Under the pieces are notes generated by a model. It was not told where the DNA came from. It made no database searches and saw only the letters and a list, made by a program, of their open reading frames with translations. A stretch of DNA of 15,936 bases, from NCBI GenBank assembly GCA_964649195.1, contig CAZYPK010000128.1:1-15936 (forward strand), given 5' to 3'. This DNA is from JTS-RE9 sp964649195 (GTDB lineage: Bacteria; Planctomycetota; Phycisphaerae; Phycisphaerales; Phycisphaeraceae). A program made the position numbers and the translations under genes. This document shows, piece after piece, positions 13,210-15,936 of the stretch (the stretch's first letter is position 1; each line of letters starts with the position of its first letter).

Positions 13210-13865
13210 ATCTGAAATTTTTTCTGCAAGCCCCTGCACAATTGGTTGAAGACATCGTCCGCAGGCACGGTGGCATCGATCACCAGGTACCGATCCGGAT
13301 CATTCCCGGCCTGATCGAGATAACCCTGCCTGACGATGCGGTGAAACGCGGCCCCCTTAAGCTCCATGCGATCGAGCAGCGGATTGAGCCGCTTCGATGC
13401 GGTCTCCTGATCGACATCGAAGACCACCACCAGTTCGGGCCAGTGATCGTGCAGGGCGATCCGCCCCACATGCAGAATGTCATCGATGGGCAACCCGCCG
13501 GCGGCGCCCTGGTAGGCGAGCGTGGAACTGATGAAGCGGTCGGCGAGGATCAGTTCACCGCGCTGCTTCGCGGGGCCGATGCGCTGGGCGACAAGCTGCG
13601 CCCTGCTGGCCATGTATAGAAGCATCTCACAACGGATGTCCATGTCCTCGTTCTTCGGATCGAGCAGGACATTGCGAATCTGTTCCCCGATGCCTGTGCC
13701 GCCGGGCTCGCGCACTTCGCAGACCGTCAGCCCCTGCGCCCGCACGAAGTCGGTGAACCGGCGAAACTGCGTGGTCTTGCCGCTGCCGTCGGGACCATCG
13801 AAGACGATGAAGCGTCCGCGCAGTTGCTGCACCCAGGCGGTATCCTGTGGAATCGATTGCGACAT
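13206..13865 (-). CDS. tmk: Thymidylate kinase
   Basis: Tmk phosphorylates dTMP to dTDP for DNA synthesis. The 219 residues show the P-loop FDGPDGSGKTT (about 22-32), REPGGTGIGEQIR (52-64), the DRF motif in LADRFISSTLAYQG (109-111) and LVVVFDVDQETASKR. Length is typical. The ATG at 13865 begins MSQSIPQ; the frame runs up to 13946 but that part is antisense to the argG remnant. A TATCCT lies 6 nt before the ATG, the same spacing as TATAAT before the lipoprotein gene, so a leaderless transcript is possible, though the box is weak. No Shine-Dalgarno sequence is visible. Confidence 0.92.
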   Translation of the reverse strand: MSQSIPQDTAWVQQLRGRFIVFDGPDGSGKTTQFRRFTDFVRAQGLTVCEVREPGGTGIGEQIRNVLLDPKNEDMDIRCEMLLYMASRAQLVAQRIGPAKQRGELILADRFISSTLAYQGAAGGLPIDDILHVGRIALHDHWPELVVVFDVDQETASKRLNPLLDRMELKGAAFHRIVRQGYLDQAGNDPDRYLVIDATVPADDVFNQLCRGLQKKFQI

Positions 13866-13902
13866 GGCGGCAGGATAGGGCAAAGGGGAAAAGCGAGAAA
13901 GC

Positions 13903-14037
13903 GGCCCGTGGTTCCACCCGCTGCGCGAATCGATGCGGGCCTTCATCGACGATGCGAATCAGGTCGTCACCGGCAAGGTGAAAGTGAAACTTCTCAAAGG
14001 CCGCGCGACTGTGACCGGCGCAATCTCGCCCAAGAGT
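13903..14037 (+). pseudogene. argG: Remnant of the 3' end of argininosuccinate synthase
   Basis: In frame with an ATG at 13933, the + strand reads GPWFHPLRESMRAFIDDANQ, then VVTGKVKVKLLKGRATVTG, then AISPKSP. This matches the conserved C-terminal block of ArgG (W-F-x-PLRE-x-x-x-AF-ID-x-x-Q-x-x-VTG-x-V-x-x-KLYKG-x-x-x-V-x-G-x-x-SPYS). About 45 codons survive. Upstream, a stop at 13876-13878 and the tmk start prevent any longer protein, and the usual SPYSLY ending is broken (SPKSPP). The continuing open frame to 15735 is only antisense to the secreted-protein gene. I infer a gene fragment left by a rearrangement; it is not translated as ArgG. Confidence 0.7.
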
Positions 14038-14049
14038 CCACCCATAAAA

Positions 14050-14086
14050 CAAGCCGCGACTCTACGGATCGAGGAGTCGCGGCTTG
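14050..14086 (-). terminator. Rho-independent terminator of the secreted-protein gene
   Basis: On the - strand CAAGCCGCGACTC and GAGTCGCGGCTTG form a perfect 13-bp stem around an 11-nt loop, followed by TTTTATGGG. It lies 20 bp past the stop of the gene at 14107-15720. The stem core GCCGCGACTC recurs in the BIME-like repeat at 9060-9083. Confidence 0.8.
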
Positions 14087-14106
14087 CAGGCAACATGAGT
14101 CGATCG

Positions 14107-15720
14107 TCACCCTGCCAATTCTTTTGGCTTGCCCACGCGGGCGCCGGCATCCGAATTCCTAAGCAGTTTTTTAAGCGGCGGGGCCCCCTTGACAACCAAG
14201 TCGTTCTTTGTGGACGATATTTCGAGCGGCTGCATGGTTTGGGCGTCAAAGAATTGCAGGACGCAAGTTCCCATGTGACCGCCCGAAAGCCGCCACTTGA
14301 TGTTGCGCACGCCGGGCTGAAGCGTGAATTCGTGGACCGTATTTTTGACACGGTCGTCACCCACGGAGCCGACTTCCTTGTCGTCGATATAAAGTCGCAA
14401 CACCCCGCCGGATGCACTGCCCCCCGCGTGCCAGATTTTCACCGGCGTGGCCTTGGCGACGCGAACATAGCCCAGCAGCGTGATGGAGACGCCCTTCATC
14501 GCTTCACCGGCGTTGAGCACCTCGGTCTCGACCACCTTGTGCTGAAACGCGGCGCCCGGGGCATAATGAAACGCCGTCGCCAGGTCCTTGCCGTTGACCG
14601 TCAATCGTCCGAGCATACCGGTGCCATCGAGATCTTTGGCGGACATGGCATTGGGGTTGTCGCCGCTGGCCGGCGGATCAACGCCAACGGGCGCGGCGAT
14701 GGGCGTCTTCGCGGCCGCGCCACCTGTGGCGATGGCGGCCCCTGGTTGTTTGGCCAACTCCGCGTTGATCTGATCGAGGAAGAGCGAGGCGCGGGTGTGC
14801 GTGGCATCGCGCGCGGTGTGAAGCGTCAGATAGTGCGACAGGTATTCCCTGGAGCGGGAAAGCATCGCGTGCCTCCCCGTGACGGATGCCTTCTGCGAAA
14901 GTTCCCGATACCACTCCCCCAGCGCCAGCGCGGCGACCTCATCAAGTTCGCTCATCGGTTTGCCGGCCGCCAGGGTCATGGCCTTGAGCGGTTCGTTCCT
15001 GGCGCGGTCGATGAACATCGCGGCGCTTTTGGGGTCGTTGAGTTCGACGATGTACAGGCGAATCAGCTCCTCAGCACTGGCGCTGTCGCCGGCATTGGCG
15101 AGAAGTTTTTCACGAAGCGTGGCGATCTGCCTTTCGACCTTCTCGCCGGCGACGGCGCGATCCAGCCGCGCCTTGATCGCTTCCGCCGCAGGGCCTTTGC
15201 CCCGGGCCACCAGCATCGCCTTGCGAAACTCCTGGATGCCCGGCGCGTATCGGCCTGCCGCCACATGCTCGTCACCGCTGGTGGTGTGCAGTTCGATGAG
15301 CCGCTCCATCGCCCGGCCGGCCAGCTCCGAATCGCTGGTGCGCAACTGACGCATGAGAACCTCGACCTGTCTGTCGCGCGCCGACACCGCCAGTTTGGTC
15401 GATCGTCGGGCGAGAATCGCCATCGCATCCGCCGCCACTTCATAGCCTTCAGGTGTCGTTGCGGTCAGGGCATAAGCCTCTTCGCAGAACACCGTGCAGA
15501 TCGATTCATCCACGTCATCCTTCTTCGCGGTGGCCAGCAGTTCCCTGGCCAGTTCCACATCATCGGTCCGCTCCCGCGTGGCTTTGACCGCCTTGACTCG
15601 CGGACCATAAAGATCATCGAAAGTCTTCCGCCCGACATCGGCCGGGGCGGCGCCGGCAAGCACGAGGCACGCGAACATGGCGGTGATGCAGGGCAATGGC
15701 AGGACTCGAAAATGATGCAT
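14107..15720 (-). CDS. Secreted protein with helical-repeat N-terminal half, unknown function
   Basis: The 537-residue product starts with a Sec signal peptide (MHHFRVLPLPCITAMFACLVLAG, likely cut after GAAPA). Residues up to about 330 are alpha-helical and repeat-like, with Ala/Leu-rich segments such as ELARELLATAKK, AADAMAILARRS, GIQEFRKAMLVARG and LGEWYRELSQKA, consistent with TPR-type repeats. An Ala/Pro/Gly linker (GAAIATGGAAAKTPIAAPVG) leads to a C-terminal region rich in beta-type segments: ITLLGYVRVAKATPVKIWHA, LRLYIDDKEVGSV, GVRNIKWRLSGG. This resembles a PA14- or carbohydrate-binding-like sandwich, but I cannot name the family. The ATG at 15720 has GGAGG 6 nt upstream. It is monocistronic, with its own terminator. 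Confidence 0.75.
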   Translation of the reverse strand: MHHFRVLPLPCITAMFACLVLAGAAPADVGRKTFDDLYGPRVKAVKATRERTDDVELARELLATAKKDDVDESICTVFCEEAYALTATTPEGYEVAADAMAILARRSTKLAVSARDRQVEVLMRQLRTSDSELAGRAMERLIELHTTSGDEHVAAGRYAPGIQEFRKAMLVARGKGPAAEAIKARLDRAVAGEKVERQIATLREKLLANAGDSASAEELIRLYIVELNDPKSAAMFIDRARNEPLKAMTLAAGKPMSELDEVAALALGEWYRELSQKASVTGRHAMLSRSREYLSHYLTLHTARDATHTRASLFLDQINAELAKQPGAAIATGGAAAKTPIAAPVGVDPPASGDNPNAMSAKDLDGTGMLGRLTVNGKDLATAFHYAPGAAFQHKVVETEVLNAGEAMKGVSITLLGYVRVAKATPVKIWHAGGSASGGVLRLYIDDKEVGSVGDDRVKNTVHEFTLQPGVRNIKWRLSGGHMGTCVLQFFDAQTMQPLEISSTKNDLVVKGAPPLKKLLRNSDAGARVGKPKELAG

Positions 15721-15843
15721 CGTGCGCCTCCATGATGATGACAACCCGAAAACGATTTCAGGACATCCGGATCAGCCTGCGTTGACGATTGCCGGACGCA
15801 GGACAACGTGGAATGGTACCTGAACACTTGCTGACTTCCAAGA

Positions 15844-15916
15844 CAATCGCATGTGCGGCCGGGGCAATCGCATGTACCCCGGGGCTTGACTCTTGGCCCT
15901 CTCCCTTGGGGAGAGG
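15844..15916. repeat. Short direct repeat and hairpin at the right edge
   Basis: CAATCGCATGT occurs twice (15844-15854 and 15865-15875), a 21-bp period. A perfect 8-bp stem CCTCTCCC/GGGAGAGG follows (15898-15916) with a 3-nt loop. No gene or promoter is evident in 15721-15936 apart from the ribosome-binding site of the secreted-protein gene. Confidence 0.6.
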
Positions 15917-15936
15917 ACAGTCTCAATCGCCGCGCA

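Noticed and set aside
13933..15735. 600-codon open frame on the + strand
   Set aside because: Only its first 35 codons resemble a protein (the ArgG end). The rest is antisense to the secreted-protein gene, which has a signal peptide, ribosome-binding site and terminator.

Overview
The window looks like a chromosomal stretch from a GC-rich bacterium, most likely a planctomycete of the Phycisphaerae type. That placement is an inference. It rests on a Tat-exported sugar-isomerase-like protein, a lysine-rich-tailed DksA-like protein next to lspA, an actinobacterial-style KMGKS LeuRS, and translated heptamer repeats of the NPKSEIR kind that I associate with such genomes. Most genes are housekeeping. 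I see no prophage, CRISPR array, transposase or rRNA.

Layout, left to right. (1) + strand: the 3' part of leuS, with a heptamer repeat translated in frame inside its catalytic domain; then a small lipoprotein with a leaderless-type promoter; then moaE. (2) - strand: a Rieske ferredoxin downstream of a Tat-signal TIM-barrel protein, followed by about 640 bp of hairpin-rich DNA with no convincing gene. (3) - strand: rpsO then pnp, in the classical order, with a readable rpsO promoter, a long heptamer hairpin in the gap and a strong terminator after pnp. (4) + strand: a phosphohexomutase. (5) - strand: uvrC (without its usual C-terminal HhH domain) overlapping a YggU/DUF167 gene. (6) + strand: a class I glutamine amidotransferase whose 3' end overlaps lspA by 56 bp. 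(7) - strand: a secreted repeat-helix protein, tmk, a cysteine-poor DksA-like protein and lspA. A short remnant of the 3' end of argG lies on the + strand between tmk and the terminator of the secreted protein.

The most unusual content is between the genes. At least four elements share one architecture: two inverted arms, each a tandem array of 7-bp units, around a 21-68 nt loop. The unit sequence differs at each site (TCGG-, CCAAA-, TTCCGA- and GTCAGA-type). Two further degenerate or one-armed examples are likely. A second group comprises inverted pairs of GC-rich hairpins, in which copies differ by compensatory base-pair changes; these resemble REP/BIME elements but were not matched to a known family. 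Nearly every gap of more than about 100 bp holds one of these structures.
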